64,000 bases of DNA from Rhodococcoides fascians A44A (GTDB lineage: Bacteria; Actinomycetota; Actinomycetes; Mycobacteriales; Mycobacteriaceae): the NCBI RefSeq assembly GCF_000760735.1, contig NZ_JMEX01000005.1, positions 1,270,592-1,334,591 of the forward strand. Reading direction: 5' to 3'. This document shows, piece after piece, positions 43,428 to 54,146 of this stretch. The position numbers and the translations under genes were made by a program. The first letter of the stretch is position 1; every line of letters begins with the position of its first letter. The notes under the pieces were generated by a model, which was not told the origin of the DNA, did no database searches, and worked only from the letters and a program-made list of their open reading frames with translations.

Positions 43428-43442
43428 AAGGACCAAGGTCTC
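43428..43442. promoter_or_regulatory. DosR-like box before the USP pseudogenes
   Basis: AAGGACCAAGGTCTC fits the GGGACC-N3-GNCC pattern of DosR sites seen at other promoters in this island. It lies between two divergent universal stress remnants. Confidence 0.4.
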
Positions 43443-43558
43443 GAAGGGCCCCTCGTTACATAGTGCCTTTGTGCTCTGGGGACGAAGACGACCGCCTTGC
43501 ACGCTGAACACAGTCAGCGTCGAACGGCGTTCGCTCTACTAAGAATCGGAGACCGACC

Positions 43559-44168
43559 ATGACGGTATGGAGCAATCATCGACAGATCGTGGTCGGCATC
43601 GACGGTTCCGAGAACTCGTTCGGTGCATGCCGATGGGCGGCCGACGTAGCAGCGCGGTTGCGATTACCCATGCATCTGTTGAGCGCGATCGAATCTCGGG
43701 TAATGGATTATCGAGAGTTCGATATCTCGGGACGTGGAGATTGGGACGACCACGCGCAACACGCCGCGCGTGCCTTCTTGATCGAAGCCGAGAAGATCGT
43801 CTCGGATCGTGCGCCCGGCGTGGAGGTCACCACCGAGGTCTCAGGCGACTTCGTCACCCGAGCGCTATTGAACAATTCAGATCACGCCCACATGCTCGTG
43901 GTGGGGCGGTCGGGACTCGGATCGTTGGGTGGGGCTCTTGTGGGATCGACGACCCAAGTGGTTGTATCCAGAGGGCAAAGTCCAGCGTGTGCTGCGTGAG
44001 GGGAGCCCGGCGCACACCCTCATGCACGCAAGCGAGGACAACCAGCTCATTGTCGTCGGGAGTAGAGGACACACGGGGCTGGTGGGTGCGATAGCTGGTT
44101 CGACAAGCAGAAACTTGCTGTACCAAGCGAAAGTTCCTTTGATGGTCTGTCGGCCTCCGCGGAGGTGA
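43559..44168 (+). pseudogene. tandem universal stress protein with internal deletion and frameshift
   Basis: The first domain is intact: IVVGIDGSENSFGACRWAA, then the ATP motif GRSGLGSLGGALVGSTTQ, but it stops at 43999 soon after VVVSRGQSP. The second domain survives only from its middle, in another frame: YPEGKVQRVLREGSPAHTLM, then GSRGHTGLVGAIAGSTSR and a normal end VPLMVCRPPRR at 44168. So about 85-95 codons between domain 1 and mid-domain 2 have been lost near 43970 and the frames no longer join. The intact relatives at 52118 and 53077 show the original two-domain layout of about 300 residues. The truncated first domain might still fold. Confidence 0.75.
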
Positions 44169-44222
44169 GTCCGTACCGCCCCGGCACACTATAGGGCTGA
44201 TCACAGGTGACAGAGCACTGAA

Positions 44223-44481
44223 TCAAGCATCGGAACCACCGAGGGACAGCGAATGGAGAGAGCTCGCGGAGAGTTGTTCGGGGTCCGTGACATGTTGCTC
44301 GCGCATCATCTCCCGGATTCGGTCTTCGACCGCACGAAGCTGCTCCGCGAGGGGGGCTGCGCATCAGCGCTCTCTCGTGGTCGAGATGGCGCGTCCACGC
44401 TGTCAGCGCCTGAGCGATCGTCAGAGGTTGCCCACAGAATTCGAGATTTCGACCACGCTGGGGATCGTCGAGATCGGACAT
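44223..44481 (-). pseudogene. small helical protein broken by a frameshift at a G6/C6 run
   Basis: ATG 44481 has GAGGAG 9 bp upstream. The frame reads MSDLDDPQRGRNLEF, then PLTIAQALTAWTRHLDHERA, up to a run of six C (44351-44356 on the + strand). One frame over it continues naturally as PLAEQLRAVEDRIREMMREQ, then HVTDPEQLSA, to TGA at 44223-44225. Joined, the two parts make a helical protein of about 87 residues. No family is recognised. A one-base slip in the homopolymer, or a sequencing error there, explains the break. Apart from this gene, the stretch 44169-44637 shows nothing. Confidence 0.5.
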
Positions 44482-44637
44482 GCGATCGGTCTCCTCGCTG
44501 CACGAGGGAGTATCCCTTCGGTGCGTACAACGACGCTACGAACGGAGCCTCGAACCTCGGCAGAGCACTAAGTCATCTGATGAGATCCTGTTGTCCCGAG
44601 CAGCTCCGTGAGGTAACGACCCGCAGATCCGGACCAG

Positions 44638-45600
44638 TTACATCACGATGACGCCCGCGCCGGCGAAACGTCCGTGTTTCAAATCGTGGAGAGCAACCGG
44701 AACTTGCTCGAAATCGTAACGTGTAGTGGTCACGTCGAGATGCGTGTCTCCGCATCGCTCCAGAAAGGTTCGGGCATCCTCCCGCGTATTCGCCTCGATG
44801 CTGAGAATTGTCTTTTCGTGAAACAGATGCTGTTCGTGGTTCAGCACAGGAACATCACTCATGTGGATCCCGGCCAACACCAGGGTGCCGCCCGGTGCCA
44901 GTGCCGCGAGTGCCGCAGGGACGATGTCTCCCACCGGAGCGAAAACAACGGCAGCGTCGAGCTTTTCGGGTGGCGAGTCATATGTGTCCTGTGCAGATTC
45001 GAGTCCGAGAGACAAGGCAAGTTCCCTGGCGGAAGATTCCCGGGTCATCACGTGCACAATCGTGCCTTCGGAGTGCGCGAGTTGGCCGACGATGTGGGCG
45101 CTTGCCCCGAAACCATACAGTCCGAGTTTGTAGCATGGTGGGAGATCGGCTCGAGACAGTGCTCGATATCCGATGATTCCTGCACACAACAGCGGGGCGA
45201 GTTCCGTTGTGGTGTAACCGTCGGAAAGTGCAAGGGCATAGTCCTCAGGCAAAGTGCAAGGGCATAGTCCTCAGGCACGGTCGTCCAGTCGGCGAACCCG
45301 CCGTGCTCGTCCCAACCGGTGTATCTGGACTCACTGCACAAGTTCTCATGTCCTGTCCTGCAGTGCGGGCAAGTGCCACACGTGTAGCAAAGCCACGGGA
45401 TTCCGGCCAACTGCCCGACCTGGAAGTCGGACGCGGTCGCAGGTCCGATCTCCGCGACCCGGCCGACCACATCGTGGCCCGGGGTCACGTGAGGCCGATG
45501 AACAGGAAGATCCCCTTCGACTCAGTGCAAGTCTGTCCTGCACACACCACACGCCTCGACATCGACCAACAGTTCACCCCGACCGGGTTGCGGCCTCCGG
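44638..45600 (-). pseudogene. zinc-dependent alcohol dehydrogenase, inactivated
   Basis: Pieces of a full zinc alcohol dehydrogenase (AdhA-like) are recognisable in order: ELLVDVEACGVCRTDLH, an in-frame TGA (45522-45524) in place of the next residue, VEGDLPVHRPHVTPGHDVVG, structural zinc site CGTCPHCRTGHENLC, then ADWTTVPEDYALAL. There a 26-bp tandem duplication (45225-45250 and 45251-45276) shifts the frame. Removing one copy restores reading into SDGYTTTELAPLLCAG and the rest of the domain to TAA 44638. The first codons before ELLV are unclear and may carry another shift. The intact alcohol dehydrogenase at 54147 is a different enzyme. Confidence 0.8.
45225..45276. repeat. 26-bp perfect tandem duplication inside the adh pseudogene
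   Basis: Two exact adjacent copies of a 26-bp unit (starting AAAGTGCAAGGGCATAG). The copies are identical, so the event is recent; 26 is not a multiple of three, so it shifts the dehydrogenase frame. Confidence 0.95.
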
Positions 45601-46446
45601 TTCCGATGGTGCACGACTTTCGCGCCCGCACACGAACGTATCGACTCGTCTCGATCGATGCAGCCGCCGAATGTCCTCTCGTCGAGAGGAATTGGTCATT
45701 CGAAACCAAGTGCTTCGGGTCCTCGCCGAGTTGGTTCGCCTTTCAGGGCGTGCTGCGGCGTTGGACCGGAGCGTGCGCAGCATCTTTCTGCTCATGACGA
45801 ATCCGATCGGTTCGACGAGCGAGTGGCCGAAAGTAAGGCGACTGGCCAACGACCCACCGTGCGCGTATCTTCCTCGTTCGATCAACCTCGTTCCACCGTC
45901 GGCGGCGGGTCGGAGATGGAACGACCACAATGCGCTGTCCAGCAGTGTTGGACCAGGGCCGACCAGAACCAGCGTCGTCTCGTGCTCGATAATCGTCACC
46001 GTCAACGGCGGTGATTTCGGGTGTAGTGCAACGAGGTCGCCTACATCGAGGTGTTGAAATGCCGGATCGATTCCCTCCGCATGGGTGATGTGGCAGCCGA
46101 CCATGTTCTCGAGAGTGCGATAGCTGTAGAAACCCGCGCGTTGCTGTCCTATCTGAACCAACCACGGCCACAACTGCCGCGCCGAGCAGTCGACGGTAAC
46201 CGCATGCGTGTAGGTCCAGGACGGCGTGGGTACCGAATCATCACCGGGCAACACCTCGCCTATCTCCGAGATGGATGCGCCCCACGTTGTTCGCCACCGC
46301 CGCAGCGGCTTTGCTGCGATCAGATGAAAAGCGATGAGTGCCGCACCGCCGAGGGACTGGAGAGTACTGTTCGTCGCCAACCCGATCCGCGATCTTCTCT
46401 GCGTGGGAGCGAGGCTGGAGCCTGACGGTCCTCGGCGGTTATGCAT
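45574..46446 (-). CDS. SRPBCC-type protein with N-terminal hydrophobic segment
   Basis: A 290-residue frame. Residues about 25-48 are hydrophobic (LQSLGGAALIAFHLIAA). The core is a START/SRPBCC-like domain: THAVTVDCSARQLWPWLVQI, GQQRAGFYSYRTLENMVGC, DLVALHPKSPPLTVTI and FHLRPAADGGTRLIERGRY. The last 60 residues are Arg/Ser-rich and lack the usual short ending, so the 3' end may also be shifted or read through. The start overlaps the ABC permease stop by 8 bp, placing it third in the ABC operon. Function unknown; such proteins often accompany actinobacterial ABC-2 exporters. Confidence 0.6.
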   Translation of the reverse strand: MHNRRGPSGSSLAPTQRRSRIGLATNSTLQSLGGAALIAFHLIAAKPLRRWRTTWGASISEIGEVLPGDDSVPTPSWTYTHAVTVDCSARQLWPWLVQIGQQRAGFYSYRTLENMVGCHITHAEGIDPAFQHLDVGDLVALHPKSPPLTVTIIEHETTLVLVGPGPTLLDSALWSFHLRPAADGGTRLIERGRYAHGGSLASRLTFGHSLVEPIGFVMSRKMLRTLRSNAAARPERRTNSARTRSTWFRMTNSSRREDIRRLHRSRRVDTFVCGRESRAPSEPEAATRSG

Positions 46447-47272
46447 CTCGGCGCCGGAGCAAGTATGCGGCGAGGCATATCAGCGCTGCTGCCCAGATCG
46501 CCGCGACTCCGAATCCCTGCCACGGTGACAGGAGATCGCCGGGCGCCTGCATGGGTGAGGCGATCAAACTGCCGGCCTGAGAGGGCAGATAGGCTTGGAT
46601 GTGGTGACCCACAGTCCCCGGAAGCAATTGAGCCAATGGCGCCAGCACGAGGACGAAAGCGATTATCCCGGTGACGGCCCCGGCAGTGTGTCGGACCATC
46701 GCGCCGATCGCGATAGCCATCACGCCGAGCAGTGAAAGATACAGTCCCGCACCGATCACCGCCCTGAAGACGCCCGGATCGCTCAGAGAGACCGAAGCGC
46801 GCGAGCTCATCAGCGCGGACCCTAGCAAGAACGCTGGAAACGCGGCGATCGCGCTGACGACGAAGACAACGGCCATGAAGAGTACCGATTTGGCCACCAG
46901 CACGGGGAGTCGCTTCGGCACGGCCATCAGACTTGCTCGGATGGTGCCGCTGGAGTATTCGCTGGTGACGACGAGTACGCCCAGAACACAGACGGCGAGC
47001 TGTCCGAGTTGAAAGCCGGCACCCAGAATCTGTCGCGCAGGGTCGGCGACGATTTGTGTCTGTGCTACCGGATCCACGTTGTCCCAGTAGGCGATTGTGA
47101 ACCAACTGAACAGTGCCGTGAAGCCGATGGTGATCAGAACGAACAGAGCGAGTGACCACACAGTCGATCGCAAGGATACGAGTTTGGTCCATTCGGATTG
47201 CAGCAGGGCATAGATCTCGGAACTGCGTCGAACCGACGGAAGCGAATCGGCCAGAGATACGGTGGCGCTCAT
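46439..47272 (-). CDS. ABC-2 type transporter permease
   Basis: A 277-residue membrane protein with six predicted helices and the ABC-2 layout: a cytosolic lead YALLQSEWTKLVSLRSTVWS, then VTSEYSSGTIRASLMAVPKR (the conserved coupling region after helix 2), and a final WAAALICLAAYLLRRRDA. It works with the ATPase encoded just upstream; the original ATPase stop overlapped this ATG (ATGA). Export of an antibiotic or lipid-like compound is typical, but nothing here identifies the substrate. Confidence 0.82.
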   Translation of the reverse strand: MSATVSLADSLPSVRRSSEIYALLQSEWTKLVSLRSTVWSLALFVLITIGFTALFSWFTIAYWDNVDPVAQTQIVADPARQILGAGFQLGQLAVCVLGVLVVTSEYSSGTIRASLMAVPKRLPVLVAKSVLFMAVVFVVSAIAAFPAFLLGSALMSSRASVSLSDPGVFRAVIGAGLYLSLLGVMAIAIGAMVRHTAGAVTGIIAFVLVLAPLAQLLPGTVGHHIQAYLPSQAGSLIASPMQAPGDLLSPWQGFGVAAIWAAALICLAAYLLRRRDA

Positions 47273-48224
47273 CTCGTTTGTCCTTCGAAGGTCGCCGATA
47301 CCAGCGGGGGCAGTTCATGTGGGTAGGGGGATGCGTGAGCGCCATGAATGCGTCTTCCAGCGTGGCTTCCACGGGCCTGAGTTCGTAGACCACAATGCCG
47401 TGCAGGTCGGCTAGTTCACCTACGCGGCGAGCCGATATTCCGCGCACGGTCGATGCGTCGTGAGACTCCATAGTGGCACGGCCGCCCTCTGCCGCAATGA
47501 ACTCGGCGAGTCCGGAGGGATCAGACGATTTGACCACGACAGATGCGTGGCTGGTGCGTGCGATCAACTCTTCGGTGGTGCACTGCGCGATGAGCCGCCC
47601 GTGCTCGATCACGATCAGATTGTCCGCTGTCTGCGCCATCTCACCCATCAGGTGGCTGGAGACGAATATCGTCTTCCCTTCACTTGCCAAATGTCGCATG
47701 AGATTGCGCATCCAGTAGATCCCGTCTGGATCCAAACCGTTGATGGGTTCGTCCAGGATGTATACACGCGGATCGCCCAGCATCGCAGCCGCGAGTCCCA
47801 ACCGCTTGCGCATACCCAGGGAAAATGACCCCGCGCGTTCGTCCCGGACCTCGCGTAGACCGACCAGTTCCAGGACCTCGTCGATGCGGGATGTCGAAAT
47901 CAGTTGTGTTCGAGCGAGAAAGAGAAGGTGGTTGTAGGCCGATCGTCCCGCGTGTACCGCCTCGGAGTCGAGCAGAGTGCCGACAGTGCGCAGCGGATGG
48001 CGGAGCTGAACATAGTTGACACCACCGATAGAGGTCGAACCGTGAGTGGGGTGGTCGAGCCCGACGATCAAACGCATGGTGGTGGACTTGCCCGAGCCGT
48101 TCGGCCCCAGGAAACCGGTCACGGCGCCGGCCTCGACGACGAACGAGAGATTGTCGACAACGATCTTGCCGCCGTAGCTCTTGCTGAGTTCTCGCACTTC
48201 GATCGGATGGCTCACCTGATGCAT
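47269..48224 (-). CDS. ABC transporter ATP-binding protein, C-terminus frameshifted
   Basis: An ATPase of the CcmA/drug-exporter type: Walker A GPNGSGKST (about residues 40-48), signature SFSLGMRKRLGLA, Walker B VYILDEPINGLDPDG and switch His in FVSSHLMGEM. ATG 48224 has GGGGAG upstream. After EDAFMALTH the frame runs on for more than 300 codons antisense-like through the permease gene. In the next frame a natural ending LPPLVSATFEGQTR stops at TGA 47269, overlapping the permease ATG. So a one-base slip near the C5 run at 47326-47330 is inferred, from mutation or sequencing error. Only the last 20 residues are affected. Confidence 0.75.
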
Positions 48225-48324
48225 GACGGACTCCCCTTCGGTCGGTGACACGATGGCGTCGAGTGTCGTCGTCTGCATCGCACCCGAGTAGAGGCTTTGT
48301 GCCCTCAGAACCATCGGTGCCTGA

Positions 48325-50109
<1,785 letters not shown>

Positions 50110-50745
50110 CTATGTGTCCAGTTTGGACGCGTACACCGCCGCCTGTGTGCGCCGCTCCATCCCGAGTTTGGCCAGAAGGCGGGAGACATAATTCTTGACG
50201 GTCTTCTCCGCCAGAAACATTCGCGCGGCAATCTGACGGTTGGTCAGACCCTCGCCGAGCAGAGCGAGCAGCGCCCGTTCCTGGTCGGTCAATGCCGCAA
50301 GTGGGCCAGGCAACGCCACTTCCTGCGATGCGCGCAATTTGTCCATCAGTACTGCGGCCGCGCGATTGTCGAGTAGGGACTTCCCGTGACCGACGTCCTT
50401 GATGGCAGCCGTCAGGTCCATTCCCTTGATGTCTTTGACGATGTACCCGCTGGCGCCGGCCAGGATGGCGTCGAGCATCGCCTGGTCCTCGGTGTAGGAC
50501 GTGAGCATCAAAGAACGAAGCTCGGGTACGACCGATGTCAGTTCGCGGCAGAGTTCGATCCCGTTACCGTCCGGCAATTGCACGTCGAGCACAGCGACGT
50601 CCGGTCGGAGAGCCGGGATACGTGCCAACGCGTTGCTGACAGTTCCTGCTTCGCCGACGACGGTCAACTCCGGGTCGGAGTCGATGAGGTCGATGAGGCC
50701 GCGTCGTACTATTTCGTGGTCGTCGACAAGGAAAACAGTGATCAC
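50110..50745 (-). CDS. dosR: LuxR-type response regulator, DosR/DevR-like
   Basis: A 211-residue NarL/LuxR response regulator. The receiver has the acidic pair in LVDDHE, phosphoacceptor Asp54 ([13 protein letters not shown]) and Lys in [10 protein letters not shown]. The LuxR HTH is [20 protein letters not shown] then [20 protein letters not shown], nearly as in DosR. Start GTG 50745 has GGAAGGAG 6 bp upstream; the 392-codon frame is not used. It is the first gene of dosR-dosS and should control the surrounding stress genes through GGGACC-type boxes. Confidence 0.92.
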   Translation of the reverse strand: MITVFLVDDHEIVRRGLIDLIDSDPELTVVGEAGTVSNALARIPALRPDVAVLDVQLPDGNGIELCRELTSVVPELRSLMLTSYTEDQAMLDAILAGASGYIVKDIKGMDLTAAIKDVGHGKSLLDNRAAAVLMDKLRASQEVALPGPLAALTDQERALLALLGEGLTNRQIAARMFLAEKTVKNYVSRLLAKLGMERRTQAAVYASKLDT

Positions 50746-50928
50746 GACGGCTCCTTCCGTGCTCGGTCCCGCAAGCTTACTGTCGACCACTGGTGGACCG
50801 CGTGGCACAAAGCCCCTCGATTCGAGGACGATCGGCACTGCCGAATCGCTCCGCCGAACGCCGAGACTGAGCCTCGACAGCGTTGACGGCCACGCGCACT
50901 GTGGGGTCCGCAGACAAGGGGTATTTCG

Positions 50929-51948
50929 ATGTTCTCTCATCCGGATTCGTCGGTGGTGCAGATGATGGTGGAGCTGGCCTGCCGGGCGCCCTCGGTACAC
51001 AACAGTCAACCCTGGAAGTGGAGTTATCGGGACGGCTACCTCGACCTCCATACGGACCGATCCAGATTGCTCGACACGATCGATCCCACCGGACGGCAAC
51101 TTGTGATCAGTTGCGGAGCGGCGCTCGACCATCTCCGGAAAGCTGCGGTCACCTTTCGCTGGTCCGCGGACGTTCTCGAGCTTCCGATCCCTGGTCGACC
51201 TGATCACCTCGCCCGCATTCGATTCGTGCACGGCGCGCATCCACAATCGCACGAGTTCGACCTGTTGAGCGCTATCAACAGGCGGCATTCCGATCGACGA
51301 CCGTTCACTCGAGCATCCGACAGCCTGGTCGTCGGTGCGGCCGCACGCGCCGACGCCGCCCAGCGCGGAACGACGGTTTCCGTCCTGACGCCACAGTCAC
51401 GCCGAACCCTTGCCGAGGCGTCGATGTCGAGCGCAGGAGTGCGCAGGTACGACGCCACCTACCAGGCCGAACTTCGTTGGTGGGCGGGCCATTCGTTCGC
51501 CGGAACAGGTATCCCGGACCGTGCGCTGGCCGATCGATCGGAAACGACGAATGTGGCTGTCGGTCGTAGCTTTCCGGCGCCGCACGACGTCCGGAATCGG
51601 GCACCGGGGGCTGATGTTCTCGACGAATCGACCGTTGTCCTACTCAGTACTCCAACAGATCATCTGCTCGATTGGATGCACTGCGGGCAGGTGCTGTCGT
51701 CGATTCTGTTGGAAGCGACGGTCGACGGGTTGGCTACCTGCCCCCTCACTCACATGACCGAACAGTCCGGTAGTCGTGCTCTGGTCGAGTCATTGGCTCC
51801 GGACAGCGGGGTTCCGCAGGTACTCGTTCGGCTCGGTGCAGCACCTGCGGGACATGCACCGAGACCTACTCCGCGATTGCAACTGTCCGCCATTCTGACC
51901 ACAGAGAACGCGTACCCGTCCGGTCGCGATCGGCCCGCGTCGAGGTGA
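50929..51948 (+). CDS. Acg-family FMN-binding nitroreductase
   Basis: A 339-residue protein of the Acg (Rv2032/Rv3131) group of nitroreductase-fold proteins, known members of the mycobacterial DosR regulon. Visible signatures are [20 protein letters not shown] at the N-terminus, [12 protein letters not shown] (about residues 112-123) and [12 protein letters not shown]. Family members sequester flavin and may not be enzymes. ATG 50929 follows AAGGGG. It is divergent from dosR across 183 bp, fitting control by DosR. Confidence 0.86.
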   Translation: MFSHPDSSVVQMMVELACRAPSVHNSQPWKWSYRDGYLDLHTDRSRLLDTIDPTGRQLVISCGAALDHLRKAAVTFRWSADVLELPIPGRPDHLARIRFVHGAHPQSHEFDLLSAINRRHSDRRPFTRASDSLVVGAAARADAAQRGTTVSVLTPQSRRTLAEASMSSAGVRRYDATYQAELRWWAGHSFAGTGIPDRALADRSETTNVAVGRSFPAPHDVRNRAPGADVLDESTVVLLSTPTDHLLDWMHCGQVLSSILLEATVDGLATCPLTHMTEQSGSRALVESLAPDSGVPQVLVRLGAAPAGHAPRPTPRLQLSAILTTENAYPSGRDRPASR

Positions 51949-51961
51949 TCCCTGTCGGCGC

Positions 51962-51997
51962 GGGACCAGAGCCCCTGCCGCCGAGGACCAAGTGCTC
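51962..51997. promoter_or_regulatory. paired DosR-like boxes before the USP gene
   Basis: GGGACCAGAGCCCC (51962-51975) and AGGACCAAGTGCTC (51984-51997) lie 22 bp apart, two helical turns, about 120 bp upstream of the USP start. Both fit the DosR consensus GGGACC-N3-GNCC. Confidence 0.55.
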
Positions 51998-52117
51998 TGT
52001 GCAGCAACGGCGTTGTCGACGTGGAATGGAACCCGCACCCAAGCCGGGATGCGATTCGGAGCGGGCAAGGCTCAGGGACAGACGAGCCTCTCCCCGCACT
52101 CGACACGAGGAGTGTTC

Positions 52118-53008
52118 ATGATTCTTGCCAATCACCAGCGAGTGGTCGTGGGAGTGGACGGCTCGGCACACAGTACGCGCGCCGCTCACTGGGCAGCGAC
52201 CGCGGCCGTGCACCTGAACTCGCCACTCCACATCGTCAGCGCCGTCCAGGACCCGACGTTCTACATGGCCGAATCCGCGGTGGTGATTCCAGCCGATGTG
52301 TGGCAGCAGCAGCGGCGCACAGCCGAGGGCACCGTGGCCGCCTTGGCTGCAGCCATCCGAGAGAGTCATCCGGACTTGGCCGTCAGTACCGGAGTCGACA
52401 CGGCGCCGGCTGCCGACATGCTCGTTGCCCTCTCACATACGTCGCGACTGATCGTGGTCGGCAGTTCCGGATCCGGATTGTTGACGTCAATCTTGCTGGG
52501 GAGCACAGCGAGAGTCGTTGCAGACGAGGCCCATTGTCCGGTTGTGGTGTGGCGCGATTCCGACACCGGTGACCGATCCGAACAACCCGTAGCGGTCGGG
52601 GTCGACGGCAGCGCGACCAGCGAAGTTGCCGTCGAGTTCGCCTTCGACTTCGCATCCCACCTCGGTGTGCCACTGGTCGCTGTGCACGCCTGGGATGCAG
52701 TGTCCCGTACGGGGGGCGTCACGCTTCCCGGTCTGATCGACTGGCCCGCACTGGAACTGGAAGAACGAGCCGTTCTGGCCGAGAGCCTTGCCGGGTGGTC
52801 GGACAAGTATCCCGACGTAGTGGTCGAACACGTGGTTCGGCAAGGCGGCGCTGCTCGGGCATTGACCGATCTGTCCGCGACGTGTCAGCTGGTCGTAGTC
52901 GGTAGTCACGGACGGCGCGGTGTTGCACGACTCGTGCTGGGGTCGACAAGCAGCAATCTCACACACCACGGGCGGTGTCCGGTTCTGATCTGCCGGACCG
53001 GTGAGTAG
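52118..53008 (+). CDS. tandem-domain universal stress protein
   Basis: A 296-residue protein with two UspA domains (about residues 1-143 and 155-296). ATP-loop motifs are GSSGSGLLTSILLGSTARVV in domain 1 and GSHGRRGVARLVLGSTSSNL in domain 2; each domain begins with a VxVGVDGSA strand. Start ATG 52118 has GAGGAG 6 bp upstream. Proteins of this build are classic DosR-regulon members in mycobacteria and bind ATP during hypoxic arrest. Two DosR-like boxes are present in its promoter. Confidence 0.9.
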   Translation: MILANHQRVVVGVDGSAHSTRAAHWAATAAVHLNSPLHIVSAVQDPTFYMAESAVVIPADVWQQQRRTAEGTVAALAAAIRESHPDLAVSTGVDTAPAADMLVALSHTSRLIVVGSSGSGLLTSILLGSTARVVADEAHCPVVVWRDSDTGDRSEQPVAVGVDGSATSEVAVEFAFDFASHLGVPLVAVHAWDAVSRTGGVTLPGLIDWPALELEERAVLAESLAGWSDKYPDVVVEHVVRQGGAARALTDLSATCQLVVVGSHGRRGVARLVLGSTSSNLTHHGRCPVLICRTGE

Positions 53009-53076
53009 TCACCGCACCTGAACCATTCGGACGAGCCGACGCGCGCGCCAAGGGGCGCGTCCGTCGGCTCGCGGCG

Positions 53077-53982
53077 TCAGGTAGCGGGCACTATCATCGT
53101 CGGGATCACCGAATGATGGAGGACGGCGCGGCTCGTCGAGCCCATCACCAGGGGAGGTAAAACTCCCCGGTTTCGGGCCCCGACCACGATCAACTGGGCG
53201 TGTCCGGCGCAACCGAGCAAGGCATGCGACGGAATGTCCTCGACCACGGACGTCGACACCTGCACAGGCGGGTATCTCCGAGCCCAGGGCTCGACGCGTT
53301 CGTCGAGCCATCTCTTGGCGGCCGTGATGGGATCGTGATGTGGTGCGCGCTCGACAATTTCGCTGAACACCGCGCCGGCATCAGGCCCGTCGCACGCGTG
53401 CACGACATGGACTCTGGTGTGCAGGCACGCAGCTTGATCGAACGCAGCCTCGAGCACCGCATCGTCGTGTGGCGAATGGTCGACTCCGACGACGACCGAT
53501 GCTCCGCCCGCACTGTCGCTCGGTGTGAAGCGTTCGGGAACTACCACGATCGGGCACCGTGCGGTCGAGGCGACAGCTGCACTGACCGAACCGAACACCG
53601 CCCGCGCGAAAAGACCTCGGGTGTGGGAACCCAGCACGATCATTCGCACTGTCGACGCCAGTTCGGCCAGGGCCTGAGCCGGACGGTCGGCTTCGAGCAC
53701 CGTCTCGATCTCGAGAGACGTGTGAGCAACCGACTGCGCGACGACTCTGGCCGTGGCCAGAGTCGATCGCGCTTGCGCTCGCGCGCTCGACGTACGCCCG
53801 CTGCGAAGATTGACCGCATCGGAAAGCGAGGTCCCCGATGCCACCCCGGCATGCACCAAGACCAGCGTGCTCCCACTTGCATCGGCGTAGGCGGCGGCCC
53901 ATCTGACCGCGACCCGGGATGAAGCCGAGTCGTCGACTCCGACGACGATCGTGTTCGGGTGTGTGGTTTCCGGTTGTGTCAT
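53077..53982 (-). CDS. tandem-domain universal stress protein
   Basis: A 301-residue two-domain UspA protein. Domain 1 starts TIVVGVDDSASSRVAVRWAA with loop GSHTRGLFARAVFGSVSAAV; domain 2 starts ASVVVGVDHSPHDDAVLEAA with loop GARNRGVLPPLVMGSTSRAV. It is convergent with the USP at 52118 (68 bp apart) and divergent from an alcohol dehydrogenase. Start ATG 53982 gives the standard N-terminus; the longer frame enters the shared promoter. Likely DosR-controlled through the boxes at 54062-54096. Confidence 0.9.
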   Translation of the reverse strand: MTQPETTHPNTIVVGVDDSASSRVAVRWAAAYADASGSTLVLVHAGVASGTSLSDAVNLRSGRTSSARAQARSTLATARVVAQSVAHTSLEIETVLEADRPAQALAELASTVRMIVLGSHTRGLFARAVFGSVSAAVASTARCPIVVVPERFTPSDSAGGASVVVGVDHSPHDDAVLEAAFDQAACLHTRVHVVHACDGPDAGAVFSEIVERAPHHDPITAAKRWLDERVEPWARRYPPVQVSTSVVEDIPSHALLGCAGHAQLIVVGARNRGVLPPLVMGSTSRAVLHHSVIPTMIVPAT

Positions 53983-54061
53983 GGGTTCGATCTTTCCGCC
54001 GACCCGGACTCGTCGACAGGGCTCTTCTGCGCACGAGTGGTCGGTGAATGTCCCCTTCTCG

Positions 54062-54096
54062 GGGGCCTTTCTGCCCTGTACGGACCACCCGGGTCC
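54062..54096. promoter_or_regulatory. paired DosR-like boxes between USP and adh
   Basis: GGGGCCTTTCTGCCC (54062-54076) and CGGACCACCCGGGTCC (54081-54096) sit in the divergent promoter of the USP and alcohol dehydrogenase genes. The second contains a 5-bp inverted repeat GGACC/GGTCC. Confidence 0.5.
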
Positions 54097-54146
54097 AGGC
54101 ACGCTGGCCGTGTATCAGTCGACACGGAAACCGAAGGGACCTCGCG

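Larger units (their letters stand above)
43224..43558. other. 335-bp divergent spacer with stress-gene remnant and DosR-like box
   Basis: There is no intact gene. It holds the start fragment of a universal stress protein on the minus strand (43260-43358), a DosR-like box at 43428-43442, and the ribosome site region for the plus-strand USP pseudogene. Confidence 0.6.

Noticed and set aside
46320..48314. 664-residue ABC protein fused to a long C-terminal extension
   Set aside because: The extension reads the permease gene out of frame; it is explained by a one-base shift near 47326-47330.
50746..50928. DosR boxes between dosR and the Acg-like gene
   Set aside because: Only loose GGTCC/GGACC pieces are present (for example GTGGGGTCCGCAGACA); none fits the pattern as well as the boxes at 51962-51997, so no site is claimed.
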